Source: Saccharofermentans sp.
Lineage (GTDB): Bacteria > Bacillota > Clostridia > Saccharofermentanales > Saccharofermentanaceae
NCBI GenBank assembly: GCA_024682215.1
Contig: JAIKZM010000078.1
Location: forward strand, 1 to 35,749
Length of the DNA: 35,749 nt
Reading direction: 5' to 3'
The notes under the pieces were generated by a model. It did no database searches and was not told the origin of the DNA. It worked only from the letters and a program-made list of their open reading frames with translations. Positions within the stretch are counted from its first letter, which is position 1; each line of letters starts with the position of its first letter. Below are positions 24,941 to 33,630 of this stretch, piece by piece. Position numbers and translations under genes: made by a program.

Positions 24941-25237
24941 TCATATGTCAATTGCAGGATAGTAACTGTCAATCGTCATTTGAAATTCCGATTCATCCTC
25001 AGATTCTGCTTCTATCAGCTTAATTCCGCGTACCTCATAGATGTTTCCATCGTTTTTGGCGGCGACAGCTGCTACTTTTGCAATCTCAAAAGAACGCCTA
25101 GCCTTCTGAAAATCCGTAAATGAATAATGACGGACTGTATCTAAGTTGGCACTTTCCGCATATTCCCTAACTTCTTCAGAAGACATTGAGCTATCAGGAT
25201 TCAGCTCAAAGTCAAAGATTTCAACGTAATATACCAT
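24941..25237 (-). CDS. Unknown 98-aa ICE protein with acidic C-terminal tail
   Basis: The protein is soluble and acidic. The N-terminus VYYVEIFDFELNPDSSMSSE has a beta strand and loop, then helices (EEVREYAESANLD; FQKARRSFEIAKVAAVAAK). It ends ESEFQMTIDSYYPAIDI, with a final AIDI like the other tails. AAAGGTGA precedes the ATG. No family is recognised. Confidence 0.7.
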   Translation of the reverse strand: MVYYVEIFDFELNPDSSMSSEEVREYAESANLDTVRHYSFTDFQKARRSFEIAKVAAVAAKNDGNIYEVRGIKLIEAESEDESEFQMTIDSYYPAIDI

Positions 25238-25253
25238 AATGTCACCTTTCTAA

Positions 25254-25367
25254 TCAGAGAACCGGACCGGACTCGATACTATCTGTCTGCTTTATAGCTT
25301 CTGTACTCATATTATTCATCAACCCGTGATAGTTTCTAACACCGGAACCGCCATATAATTCGAACAT
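25254..25367 (-). CDS. Possible small ORF (37 aa), or remnant, downstream of the CHAP gene
   Basis: The gap between the CHAP gene and the 98-aa gene contains an open frame MFELYGGSGVRNYHGLMNNM, continuing to SIESGPVL. It is in the same frame as the CHAP gene and stays open from that gene's TAA. No ribosome site is visible. It could be a small gene, a decayed gene end or chance. Confidence 0.25.
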   Translation of the reverse strand: MFELYGGSGVRNYHGLMNNMSTEAIKQTDSIESGPVL

Positions 25368-25394
25368 TTGATCATGTATTTGACATATCTGCCC

Positions 25395-26636
25395 TTATAT
25401 ATTTTTAGGATAAGCAAGCTCGATAAAAGCATATATATGCTTTTTGTTCGGACTGAGACCAACCTTTCGATGCACACGACATACCGAAGTCCTTAAGGGT
25501 TTATTTCTTCCAACCCAGGTGTTACCTTCAATTGTTGTTACAATACCGGTACTTGGAACATAAGACTCCACTATACCTATATGATCTCGATATTTATCGC
25601 CATCGGCCCATTCGAATACGATAAGCCATCCGGGCTGAGGTGTAACGCCTAGGTTTTCCTTGCTTTTGCCCTCAACGACATGTATCGTTGCAACTTTCGG
25701 ATTGTTTTTGTAATACTTGTATGCCGTTGTTACACCGCCGGCCCCTGAAGCAAGATTGCCGTATCCTGACTTGTGCAACACATACTCTACGAAGTTCTGA
25801 CACCAAGCCGTTCCAGGAGCAGCACCGCGCCAATTGTTATATTTACTCCCGTGATTACCTATCTCTCCTGCGGCAAACTCAGCTACAACCTGACCAGCAC
25901 TTGTATCTCTTTCGCTTTCAGTATTAGGAATAGAATAGATGAATATGATACTGATTACTGCTACCAAAACTATTGATACGCACGTATAAATGAGTCCTGC
26001 AATCCAATTAACGCGCCACAAGAGCTTGCCAAGGGCTTTCCAAGTCTTAAAGCCCTTGTAACTATACGTTTTAATCTGGCTACCCATCTCGGTTAGTGCA
26101 TCATCAGTCGGATCGGTATTCCCGTTTTCCTTATCCTGCATTTTTCTATAACGCTGATAGTTCATTTTTGCAGAGTAGTTCTGTATTTTAAATGCTTCGG
26201 GGGTAACAGTATCCTTTATTTCCAAAGCAGAATTCGCATAAGAAGCAATGCTGCTTGACTTACTTGAAACATTATTAGAACTTTCGGCATTTAGGCTGTA
26301 GGCTTTTTTATCATATTCCGAACGCCGATAATTGTTTTTCTTGGCAGTCAGACGTGAACGGGACTCTTTACTGCTGATATATTCCTCAGTACTCTTGTTG
26401 TATTCGTAATTAATATCGGCATTTCTTTCATTAACAAGGTCCTCTGTTGAGTACGTTTCTATCTCTCGCATATAAAGCTGGCTATCCTGAATATTGTCAT
26501 ACTCACGGAGATAGTCATCACGGTAATCATATCTATTCTTATGTTCGTCAACATACTTAGCCTTTTGAAACTCAGAATTAGCCGAGTTATTTCTTTTTTT
26601 TGAGCGTACTTGGGCTTTTTTACCGTAATAACTCAT
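25395..26636 (-). CDS. Membrane-anchored CHAP-domain peptidoglycan hydrolase (VirB1-like)
   Basis: This 413-residue protein has a long charged N-terminal region of about 205 residues, rich in Tyr, Lys, Asn and Ser. A membrane helix follows (210-236: WIAGLIYTCVSIVLVAVISI), then an extracellular CHAP domain. The catalytic Cys279 is in GTAWCQNFVEYVL, His352 in DHIGIVESY and Asn372 in IEGNTW. It probably opens the cell wall for the conjugation channel. The cytoplasmic part is unusually long. AAAGGAG precedes the ATG. Confidence 0.87.
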   Translation of the reverse strand: MSYYGKKAQVRSKKRNNSANSEFQKAKYVDEHKNRYDYRDDYLREYDNIQDSQLYMREIETYSTEDLVNERNADINYEYNKSTEEYISSKESRSRLTAKKNNYRRSEYDKKAYSLNAESSNNVSSKSSSIASYANSALEIKDTVTPEAFKIQNYSAKMNYQRYRKMQDKENGNTDPTDDALTEMGSQIKTYSYKGFKTWKALGKLLWRVNWIAGLIYTCVSIVLVAVISIIFIYSIPNTESERDTSAGQVVAEFAAGEIGNHGSKYNNWRGAAPGTAWCQNFVEYVLHKSGYGNLASGAGGVTTAYKYYKNNPKVATIHVVEGKSKENLGVTPQPGWLIVFEWADGDKYRDHIGIVESYVPSTGIVTTIEGNTWVGRNKPLRTSVCRVHRKVGLSPNKKHIYAFIELAYPKNI

Positions 26637-26663
26637 ATGCTGCTCCTTTCATTTCAAATGTTC

Positions 26664-26694
26664 GGAAAAATAAAGCACCGCCAAAGCGGTGCTT
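26664..26694 (-). terminator. Terminator after the lipoprotein gene
   Basis: AAGCACCGC and GCGGTGCTT form a perfect nine-pair hairpin, followed on the minus strand by TTATTTTT. It separates the lipoprotein transcript from the CHAP gene. Confidence 0.88.
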
Positions 26695-26719
26695 CAATGA
26701 TTAGGCTCTTAATAGTAAT

Positions 26720-27061
26720 CTATTCTTTAGTCAATACCTGTTCCATTCCGCTATATTGAACAGTTAATTTATTACCATCAACAGTTGCTTTAACACGAAT
26801 ACCGCCCGTCCAATAATTACTGAATTCAAGATAATAACATTTATCATCATCAGCCCAATGATATGTGCCCTCAACAAAGCCGGAACTAGAGCTGCTATAC
26901 ATTTTGCAGTTCTCATCCGAAGTGAACTCAATTACGGAACCGTCTTCTCCTTTATATTTGCCTGATAATTTATGCCCGCATGCAGTAAACACAAGACATG
27001 ACAAAAGGGCCGCAACTATGATAAATACTACTTTTCGTGACAATGTTTTTATGCTATTCAT
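26720..27061 (-). CDS. Small ICE lipoprotein (113 aa)
   Basis: The N-terminal signal peptide (SRKVVFIIVAALLSCLVFTA) ends in a lipobox with Cys28 (LVFTAC), so the protein is lipid-anchored outside the membrane. The mature part is a small beta-rich domain (LSGKYKGEDGSVIEFTSDEN; YHWADDDKCYYLEF), resembling DUF-type lipocalin-like folds in Bacillota. Small surface lipoproteins in ICEs often serve entry exclusion or channel assembly; neither is shown here. Its ATG overlaps the previous gene (ATGA). Confidence 0.82.
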   Translation of the reverse strand: MNSIKTLSRKVVFIIVAALLSCLVFTACGHKLSGKYKGEDGSVIEFTSDENCKMYSSSSSGFVEGTYHWADDDKCYYLEFSNYWTGGIRVKATVDGNKLTVQYSGMEQVLTKE

Positions 27062-27357
27062 TTTGTCTCCCTTTTACTTTTGTTCAATGGCTTATTCATC
27101 CATTCCGGAAAGAAGTCCGTAACAGAACGCGAATCTAGAAATCTTTCAAATCTGAATAGATCATCCTTTGTTAGTGGTCTGTCAAGTTTCTTCTCTATTA
27201 TTTTACCACAGTCGCACAATAGCTCGTTATATGCTCTTTTATCGTCCGAGTGTTCAGTACGAAGTCTAACAAGCAGCTCTTCTAAACGCTGCTGTTCTGT
27301 TGCAACTTTGGCTTTTTGTACTTCGACTTGTTCTGCGAGTGTTCGATTTTCAGGCAT
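27058..27357 (-). CDS. Unknown 99-aa protein, coiled-coil N-terminus
   Basis: The N-terminal half is a predicted coiled coil (TLAEQVEVQKAKVATEQQRL). The second half is helical (EKKLDRPLTKDDLFRFERFL). It is cytoplasmic and overlaps the lipoprotein start by four bases (ATGA). GAAGGTGAT precedes the ATG. No family is recognised. No acidic tail is present (KSKRETK). Confidence 0.7.
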   Translation of the reverse strand: MPENRTLAEQVEVQKAKVATEQQRLEELLVRLRTEHSDDKRAYNELLCDCGKIIEKKLDRPLTKDDLFRFERFLDSRSVTDFFPEWMNKPLNKSKRETK

Positions 27358-27370
27358 TTTATCACCTTCT

Positions 27371-27589
27371 TTATTTGTCTGAATTATTTGATTTCCATGT
27401 TGGAACTAATTTCATTTGTTGTTTAACGCAGTCTTCAAGGTAGAGGTTAATAAGCGTCTGATAAGGAAAGCCAGTACGGACAGCCTCTTCCTTAAAATAA
27501 TCGATTACATATATTGGAACTTTAATTCCTATCATTTTCCTTTGCGGCATACCATTGCTATTAAGAGAAAATGTTTTTTCTTCACACAT
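27371..27589 (-). CDS. CopG/ribbon-helix-helix-type small DNA-binding protein
   Basis: The start at 27589 (MCEEKTFSLNSNG) was chosen because AGGAG lies just upstream; an upstream in-frame ATG falls inside a hairpin. The 72-residue protein has KMIGIKVPIYVIDYFKEEAV then TGFPYQTLINLYLEDCV, the pattern of CopG-like antitoxins and repressors. It may regulate the transfer genes. No matching toxin is adjacent. Confidence 0.72.
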   Translation of the reverse strand: MCEEKTFSLNSNGMPQRKMIGIKVPIYVIDYFKEEAVRTGFPYQTLINLYLEDCVKQQMKLVPTWKSNNSDK

Positions 27590-27611
27590 GCTACTTCTCC
27601 TATAAGTATTT

Positions 27612-27639
27612 CTATGCCCCACTTTTAGACGGGGCATAG
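27612..27639. repeat. Hairpin after the VirB4 gene
   Basis: CTATGCCCC and GGGGCATAG form perfect nine-base arms around a ten-base loop, three bases after the VirB4 stop. No T run follows, so it may slow RNA decay or partly attenuate transcription; it is not a classical terminator. Confidence 0.6.
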
Positions 27640-27642
27640 TAA

Positions 27643-30312
27643 TTAGTCAGAATTGATAATGGAGTAAAGGTATGAGTCGTGAGGTATTTCACTTTCAAAC
27701 GGTATTATCGTCGTACCGTACTTAATAAGTCCGGTCGAGCGGCGAAGTTTTTCATTACCGACTGCGATACCGGAGATATAAGTAAGTAACTGCTGCGGTA
27801 TAAATAATACACGAGACAAGTCTTCAACGATCTCCATTCTTCCACATTTCAGGATCTTAAGATATTCGCTGTTATGAGCTATCAGCTGTCCGTTGCTGCT
27901 GTTAAGAACCTCAACGATATTCTGAGTAATACCGGTTGAGAAACAGTGCATCGCACGGCCCATCTTCCATAGATCCATAACAAGTGTTTCGGCTTCGGTG
28001 TTAAGGAACTTGTGAAACTCATCAATATATACATAAGTGTATATACCTTGCGCTCTGTTACGGGCTACACGGTTAACGACCTGGTCTAACATAATCATAA
28101 GGCCGAGTGTCTTAAAGCTATCGTCCAGACGGTGCATATCAAACACGATAAAACCGTGATCGTCGCCAATATTTGTCTGTTGACTGAAAACGTCAAGAGA
28201 ACCCGCAGCATAAGTTTCAATGGCAAGAGCTATTTGCTTTGCCTGCTCACCGTCTTTTTCCTCTGATACCAGTTCGTTATACAAGTCTTTTAGTGTCGGC
28301 TGTTCTTTTGAAGCACCGGTCATATATTTCTTATATAACCTTGTGGCGCAGCGGTCGATTATAGAGTTAAGAGCTGTTTTCGTAACCTCTCCTTCCGCCA
28401 TGATTTGAACGACGTTCTGTAAGAACGATACTTTGGCTTTGATAGGAGAACTGTTTGTGTCGTTGATAGCACCGTATTTCTCAGATATTTCCATAAGGTT
28501 AATATGGTCGGGTGAAGAGACAGATATATCAACGGCAATTCCGCCAAGAGCATCAGCTAAAATTGAATACTCGCCTTTCGGATCCAAAATGATGATATCG
28601 GAATCCGGTTCTTTAATCCTTCGCTGGCAAATATCCGTTTTAGCCTGGACACTCTTTCCCGAACCGGAGTCACCAAATATAAGGCCGTTTCCATTAGGAA
28701 GGTTATTTCTATTAATCGAATTGACCTTTTTGGTAATTGGGTTTCTGCCTTCCCAAAGAGCTTTTGGTCCATAAGACCTTACGACCTGAGCCGAGATAGG
28801 AACAAAGGCAGCAATACTATAAGTAGTAAACAACCGGTTTACCTCTATCGGATTGTTTATTCCATAAGGCAAGCAAGAGAATAAGCCCTGCGACTGCTGG
28901 TGATAGAGCGTATTAAAGACTACAGATTTCTCAGATGCGTTCTGAGTAAAGATCTTGGAATAGGTATCAAGTGTTTTCTTGTCTTTTGCAGTAATCGTTA
29001 CAAGGATAGTCGCAAAGAATAATCTCTGATCGTGTTCATTTATATCTGAATATAAACTGGTACACGCACGACTTTCCTCAACAAGCTCCGGCGGAGCATA
29101 TGAAGAAATATCGCCGGAACGTGTTTTAGCCTGTCGATACTTTGACAACTTCGTTTCAGCATTAGCAACTGCTCTGTTCACCTTATTTTGAGCTTCCGAA
29201 GCTGTTAAGCTCTTCATTTCAATAGAAATGCAGCTTAGTTCAGGTATGTTATTCAACATAGTTCTAAAAAACTTATCATCAAGCGTCGTTCCTATGTTTT
29301 GAAGATAAAAAGAGCGATATAAGCAGCTTCCAGTATCAATATGATCCTGATGAATATGCCACATATCCGGGCAGCAATAATTCTTTATATCGCCGCCCTT
29401 AAGATCTTTGACTGAATTGTAATTAAAGACTTGACCGTTATTCTGATTATTAAGAAAGTGATACAGAGAGATCCTATCCCTGAGATTCAGTTTCATAATC
29501 ATAGAGCCGATCGTCGAGAACTTTCCGTACAGATTGTTCGTAAGAGCTTCGAAATACGCTTCAGCGTCTGCTTTTGTCCTTTGGAAACTCGTCACCGTAA
29601 GATACAGACGGGTTACTGTCTGGTCATGGCTTGCGATACAGTCAAAAATCTGCTCGTTAATACTGTCCGCTAACTTTTGGTTAGGTGCAAAGTCAGGAAG
29701 CTTCATTTTGTCGTACACTTCTTCTTGCGTACAATTGTGAGTGATAACGGATATCTTATACGTCGAATTGTCTGTAAATGAGGCTATAATCTGCTCGTAT
29801 TGAGAGAGAGTTATAGATTTATCTCCGTCAGAAAGCACCGAATAATCGACATCTGAAAATTCATATACCATTGAATAACGGTTTCCTACAGAAGCCATAC
29901 CGTTATCGTAGAATTTTTCAAGCGGAATAAAGTCCTGCACAGACCTAGGCACATTGAATTTTCGTTTAGATAAATATGAGACAAGAAAATTGTCTTTCTT
30001 TCTCGGTTTTAACATATCGCTACCTTCCACAATTGATTTTTTCGGGCTGAGAATATAAAGCAAAATAAGCCTGATGATCTTTTCAGTCGGAAGACTATAT
30101 AAAGGAACATCGTCTAAATAGAAAAGGGCTATTGGAAAACAGGTTACTATTATTAGTACAAGTTGCGATTCTATCAGAAGATAATCATACAGACCAATTG
30201 TAATTGCTAAACATATAGAAAGAATAAGAGCAGTACATACGGTTGCCCTGGGCGTATAACCCTTAAATGTCATGCGATACTTTGAAATATCTTTATTTAC
30301 ATTGAGTTCCAT
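27643..30312 (-). CDS. PrgI(VirB3)-VirB4 fusion, conjugation ATPase
   Basis: This 889-residue protein begins with about 95 residues typical of PrgI, the Gram-positive VirB3-like membrane protein (ISKYRMTFKGYTPRATVC, two membrane helices at 24-67). In related elements this is usually a separate gene. The rest is VirB4: Walker A GDSGSGKS at 547-554 and Walker B YVYIDEFHKFL, followed by GITQNIVEVL. It drives assembly of the type IV secretion channel at the membrane. It ends IINSD without an acidic tail. AAAGGAAA precedes the ATG. Confidence 0.92.
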   Translation of the reverse strand: MELNVNKDISKYRMTFKGYTPRATVCTALILSICLAITIGLYDYLLIESQLVLIIVTCFPIALFYLDDVPLYSLPTEKIIRLILLYILSPKKSIVEGSDMLKPRKKDNFLVSYLSKRKFNVPRSVQDFIPLEKFYDNGMASVGNRYSMVYEFSDVDYSVLSDGDKSITLSQYEQIIASFTDNSTYKISVITHNCTQEEVYDKMKLPDFAPNQKLADSINEQIFDCIASHDQTVTRLYLTVTSFQRTKADAEAYFEALTNNLYGKFSTIGSMIMKLNLRDRISLYHFLNNQNNGQVFNYNSVKDLKGGDIKNYCCPDMWHIHQDHIDTGSCLYRSFYLQNIGTTLDDKFFRTMLNNIPELSCISIEMKSLTASEAQNKVNRAVANAETKLSKYRQAKTRSGDISSYAPPELVEESRACTSLYSDINEHDQRLFFATILVTITAKDKKTLDTYSKIFTQNASEKSVVFNTLYHQQSQGLFSCLPYGINNPIEVNRLFTTYSIAAFVPISAQVVRSYGPKALWEGRNPITKKVNSINRNNLPNGNGLIFGDSGSGKSVQAKTDICQRRIKEPDSDIIILDPKGEYSILADALGGIAVDISVSSPDHINLMEISEKYGAINDTNSSPIKAKVSFLQNVVQIMAEGEVTKTALNSIIDRCATRLYKKYMTGASKEQPTLKDLYNELVSEEKDGEQAKQIALAIETYAAGSLDVFSQQTNIGDDHGFIVFDMHRLDDSFKTLGLMIMLDQVVNRVARNRAQGIYTYVYIDEFHKFLNTEAETLVMDLWKMGRAMHCFSTGITQNIVEVLNSSNGQLIAHNSEYLKILKCGRMEIVEDLSRVLFIPQQLLTYISGIAVGNEKLRRSTGLIKYGTTIIPFESEIPHDSYLYSIINSD

Positions 30313-30323
30313 AGTTATTTCCT

Positions 30324-31277
30324 TTATAACAATTCGTCCGCTAGCTTTTCAGATGCACTTATCAGCGATACGAGCAATATACAGAAGAATATCTGTGAGA
30401 TCATGAAAGCAACATAGCTTTTTAGCATTTGGTCGCCGCCAGAAGTCTGAACAATAGCTTTTACAAACTCTTGTGTGATATTTTTGCCAAAAGATAAGAA
30501 TTTAGTATATAGGATCAGAATCAAGGCTATTATCAAACCTTCAGCTGCAAGTTTGATAAGATAAAACAGAAATTTCTTGGCCTGCTGTTCTGTCATAGGG
30601 CTTGCATACAAAGCAAATCCGATGGGAGCAAGAGCAACTGCTACAATAACTTTGAAAAACCTGCCATATACCTTAAATAAGACAATAAAAGCACATACGA
30701 CTACTATTAACAGATAGACCAGGCCAAGCACTTCAACTATTCCCAATTTAATACCATTGAGCGGATTTATGTAATCAATCAAGTTTTGTATTAATCCCTT
30801 TTTCTCTTGGCCTGAAGCAATTCCTAGAATTTCTTCAGTATTTGGATTAGATAAACCATAGCCATCGTTTGAACCAATGTTCAGACCGTTGATTGCCGTA
30901 GTAAAGATATCAAAGATTGTCCTTGCTATAAACAAGTATCCCCCACCGACAAGCGCAGAACATATAAAAAATCTAATCAGCAAAGATATAACACCATACG
31001 GATGCGATTTTTCAGAGATAATATGACCGCCTTCTCGGAGAACACCTACTACGAAAACAAGTATAAGCAATCCGGTGGCAACACCCGTAATTATTGATTC
31101 TACCGGTCCGTCGAGCAATTTTGAAAGAAGACTTGTTTTACCCGAACCAAAATTTAACGGATTTGTCTTTAGCACATCATAACAACTTTTCAAGACGGTT
31201 TTCCATAGATCATAAGCAAGTCTTATAAAGGTTGTTGCACCGTTTTCAGCTGATACGTCAGGTACATAGTAAATCAT
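30324..31277 (-). CDS. VirB6/TrbL-like polytopic channel protein
   Basis: The 317-residue protein has about six membrane helices (e.g. GVATGLLILVFVVGVL; LVYLLIVVVCAFIVLF; VIVAVALAPIGFALYAS) and a short extracellular N-terminus. The helix pattern, APIGFA motif and position between a Maff2-like protein and VirB4 identify it as the TrbL/VirB6 (CD1112-like) inner channel protein. CGGAGTGG precedes the ATG. Confidence 0.87.
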   Translation of the reverse strand: MIYYVPDVSAENGATTFIRLAYDLWKTVLKSCYDVLKTNPLNFGSGKTSLLSKLLDGPVESIITGVATGLLILVFVVGVLREGGHIISEKSHPYGVISLLIRFFICSALVGGGYLFIARTIFDIFTTAINGLNIGSNDGYGLSNPNTEEILGIASGQEKKGLIQNLIDYINPLNGIKLGIVEVLGLVYLLIVVVCAFIVLFKVYGRFFKVIVAVALAPIGFALYASPMTEQQAKKFLFYLIKLAAEGLIIALILILYTKFLSFGKNITQEFVKAIVQTSGGDQMLKSYVAFMISQIFFCILLVSLISASEKLADELL

Positions 31278-31289
31278 TTTACCACTCCG

Positions 31290-31628
31290 TTAAAATCCCA
31301 TTACTCCCATAAACGTACCAAAACCAGCCATGATTATTCCGATAACAGCACCGGAAATACCCTGGTCGACGGCACGATCGTCACCGTTCTTATATCCCTT
31401 TAGCGCCTTTAAGAGATTTATAGCAAAGACAATTCCACCAACAGCGCCTACTATACCGTAAATAATTGTTTTTACTGTTTCTATCTGGCCAGTTACCTTC
31501 TTTACTGTACCGGTCTTATCTTCACCATCTGCAAGCACATTAAACGCCATGCATCCAACTGTAATTGCTGCACATGTTGCGCTAACCTTAATTCTGTTAA
31601 GTGTCTTCTTTACGTCTTTCATAATCAT
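31290..31628 (-). CDS. Maff2/VirB2-like small membrane protein
   Basis: The start at 31628 (MIMKDVKKTLNRIK) fits the AGGAG at 31634-31638; three close ATG codons make it uncertain by one or two residues. The protein has an N-terminal signal-like helix ending in Ala (MAFNVLADGED), then two membrane helices (TIIYGIVGAVGGIVFAINLL; GISGAVIGIIMAGFGTFMGV) joined by a charged loop. This is the layout of VirB2-type pilins and Maff2 proteins, which sit between VirD4 and VirB6 in Tn1549-like elements. Confidence 0.8.
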   Translation of the reverse strand: MIMKDVKKTLNRIKVSATCAAITVGCMAFNVLADGEDKTGTVKKVTGQIETVKTIIYGIVGAVGGIVFAINLLKALKGYKNGDDRAVDQGISGAVIGIIMAGFGTFMGVMGF

Positions 31629-31659
31629 CATGCTCCTTTGAATATGGTATTTGTGTATC

Positions 31660-31684
31660 AAAAAGCCGTCATAAGACGGCTTTT
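31660..31684 (-). terminator. Terminator downstream of the coupling-protein gene
   Basis: AAAAGCCGTC and GACGGCTTTT form a perfect ten-pair hairpin with a T run on the minus strand. It separates the VirD4 transcript from the membrane-channel genes. It is symmetrical enough to act on both strands. Confidence 0.85.
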
Positions 31685-31752
31685 GAGCGAATAGAATTGT
31701 TTTTATCGGTCAGTTCTTTGTCAGGACTAACAGAAAAAGCTTGTAGATGCCG

Positions 31753-33615
31753 TTATCCAGTTTTCTTTTCGGATTCCGGTTCTACTTTGGGTTCAATGGG
31801 CTTTGTTTCAGTAATAACCTTCTCCGAAGCCCTAATGGTTTTGCGGTCTCGTACATAGTACGGTATTCCGCTACCGTCTCTTGGGATAGCCGTTAGTTTA
31901 AGGTTCGGGTGTCTTAAGAACGGATATTTGGTGTCGTAGATGGCAGACTCACCTCTAAACTTAACGATGCAATGGTTTTTATCCATCGCCATTAGTTCAT
32001 CGGGAGTTGCCAGCTCGCGTCCAACCTTGGAAGTGCTTGCCGAGCGGTTCATTTTATTTACTACTTCGACGGTTTCTTTACCGAGCTGTTCACTAAAAAA
32101 TTTACAAGTCTCAGGTTCTTGTGAGCCTAAAAATACCCATGAATCGACTTGACCGAATATTGACGACCAGCCTTCACCGAGACACTTCATTGTTTTAAGT
32201 CTCGCAATATCCTGAAATATCGGAAACAGACCGATATTTCTTGAACGGCATCCTGATAATATCGTCAGATAGTTATTAGGCTGCGGGAAGCTCGTAAACT
32301 CGTCCTGTAACATAGTTACGGGTACTTTACAACCGTTGCCGTGTTCTTCTATGTCCGCTACTTCATATAAGGATTTGTAAAGGAACATATAACACATTGA
32401 TACGATAAAGTTATATGAGTCGTTGCTGTCAGGAACCTTCATAAAAAGGATCTGATTACTTCTTCCGAGTTCGTGTAGTTTCAGGTCGTCCGTACTCATA
32501 AGCCTTTCAACCTTTGGCTGCAAAAGCATCTGCATTTTAGCTGCCAGCGTCGTTTCGATGTTAGACAGCGTTTTATCTTTTGCCTTCGCAAACATTTGGT
32601 AGTATGTCATAGGCATATTGTTTGTGCCGTGCTTTTGAGCATAGTCATCAAACAACCACGCAAGACCGGTTTTCTTTACACCGCCTCTCGATATTTCATA
32701 AGAGTTAAGGTTGACAAGGTGCATCGCCATAGACAATGTTCTGTCTTCCGGGCGGGCATCGTACCACAAGAGATAGCATACAGCCGCTATTTCAAGCATG
32801 TTTGCATCATCCCAAAACGGATCCTTGCTTGCCCCTGACTTCTCTGTATCAAGTCCTTTGAAACAGAAGGAAATCATTGAAGGTATATCAGTATCTTCCG
32901 TAACATACGCAAACGGATTAAACCTATCGGAATTATCCATATCTATAAGGTCAAGTATCTTAACCTTATATCCAGCGTTTTCACAAAAGCCAGCCATACG
33001 TTCCGTTACTTCACCTTTCGGATCGCAGACGATCATTGAACCGCCAGCTTGCATTATGTTCGTATATACCAAAGAGGTTGTTTTTGAAGAACCGGCGGAG
33101 CCGACGGCAATGCTGTTTGCGTTCATGTGAGAAGTACGAACATTAGTGTCAAAACAGACGTGTTCCGACATTATTCGGTTGGTAGAGGTTACTGCTTTTA
33201 GGTTTGGATCCGCCAAAGGAGAATTGCGAGGCATCAGTCGCTTTTTTAGATTCTTTTTTGCTTCCTGATATTTCTCGTTTTCCTTGACCGCGTATTTTCT
33301 AATATAATCTTGCCATTTACCCCATCGTGCAGAACCATATTCTGCCAAATACCGCTTGTTGTCAGGCTCATATAGGAATTTAACAATAACTATATAAAGA
33401 ATAAAACACATCATCACGCAGCCGCCGGTATATTCATTTATTTCCGGACGAATTACACCGTCGAGCCAATTTATTGTTTCAAAGTTTTCCATAATGTTAG
33501 AAATCGGAAAATATTTGGCTATATAAGTTCCTAACAGTAACGGAATAGGGAAGAAACACAGCGCTTTAAATAAATAATGAAGCCGCGTTTCTCTTGGCCT
33601 TCCGGCTATTGCCAT
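31753..33615 (-). CDS. VirD4/TraG-family type IV coupling protein
   Basis: This 620-residue protein has two N-terminal membrane helices (about 15-35 and 64-82), Walker A (AVGSAGSSKTT, residues 170-180), MIVCDPKGEV, and Walker B (VTMLQDEF) followed by the typical SGCRSRNIGLFPIFQDIAR. It recruits the relaxase-DNA complex and protein passengers and feeds them into the channel. It is therefore the likely reader of any shared C-terminal secretion signal. Its own tail is mixed charged (EPKVEPESEKKTG). Confidence 0.92.
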   Translation of the reverse strand: MAIAGRPRETRLHYLFKALCFFPIPLLLGTYIAKYFPISNIMENFETINWLDGVIRPEINEYTGGCVMMCFILYIVIVKFLYEPDNKRYLAEYGSARWGKWQDYIRKYAVKENEKYQEAKKNLKKRLMPRNSPLADPNLKAVTSTNRIMSEHVCFDTNVRTSHMNANSIAVGSAGSSKTTSLVYTNIMQAGGSMIVCDPKGEVTERMAGFCENAGYKVKILDLIDMDNSDRFNPFAYVTEDTDIPSMISFCFKGLDTEKSGASKDPFWDDANMLEIAAVCYLLWYDARPEDRTLSMAMHLVNLNSYEISRGGVKKTGLAWLFDDYAQKHGTNNMPMTYYQMFAKAKDKTLSNIETTLAAKMQMLLQPKVERLMSTDDLKLHELGRSNQILFMKVPDSNDSYNFIVSMCYMFLYKSLYEVADIEEHGNGCKVPVTMLQDEFTSFPQPNNYLTILSGCRSRNIGLFPIFQDIARLKTMKCLGEGWSSIFGQVDSWVFLGSQEPETCKFFSEQLGKETVEVVNKMNRSASTSKVGRELATPDELMAMDKNHCIVKFRGESAIYDTKYPFLRHPNLKLTAIPRDGSGIPYYVRDRKTIRASEKVITETKPIEPKVEPESEKKTG

Positions 33616-33630
33616 TGCTTTATCCCCCTA

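Noticed and set aside
17054..25237. Acidic tails as ssrA-like degradation tags
   Set aside because: Known ClpXP tags end in small hydrophobic residues such as LAA and are not acidic up to the end. A degron role cannot be excluded, but presence on the relaxase favours transport.
27612..27639. Intrinsic terminator after VirB4
   Set aside because: The hairpin is perfect but no T run follows on either strand, so it is listed only as a repeat.
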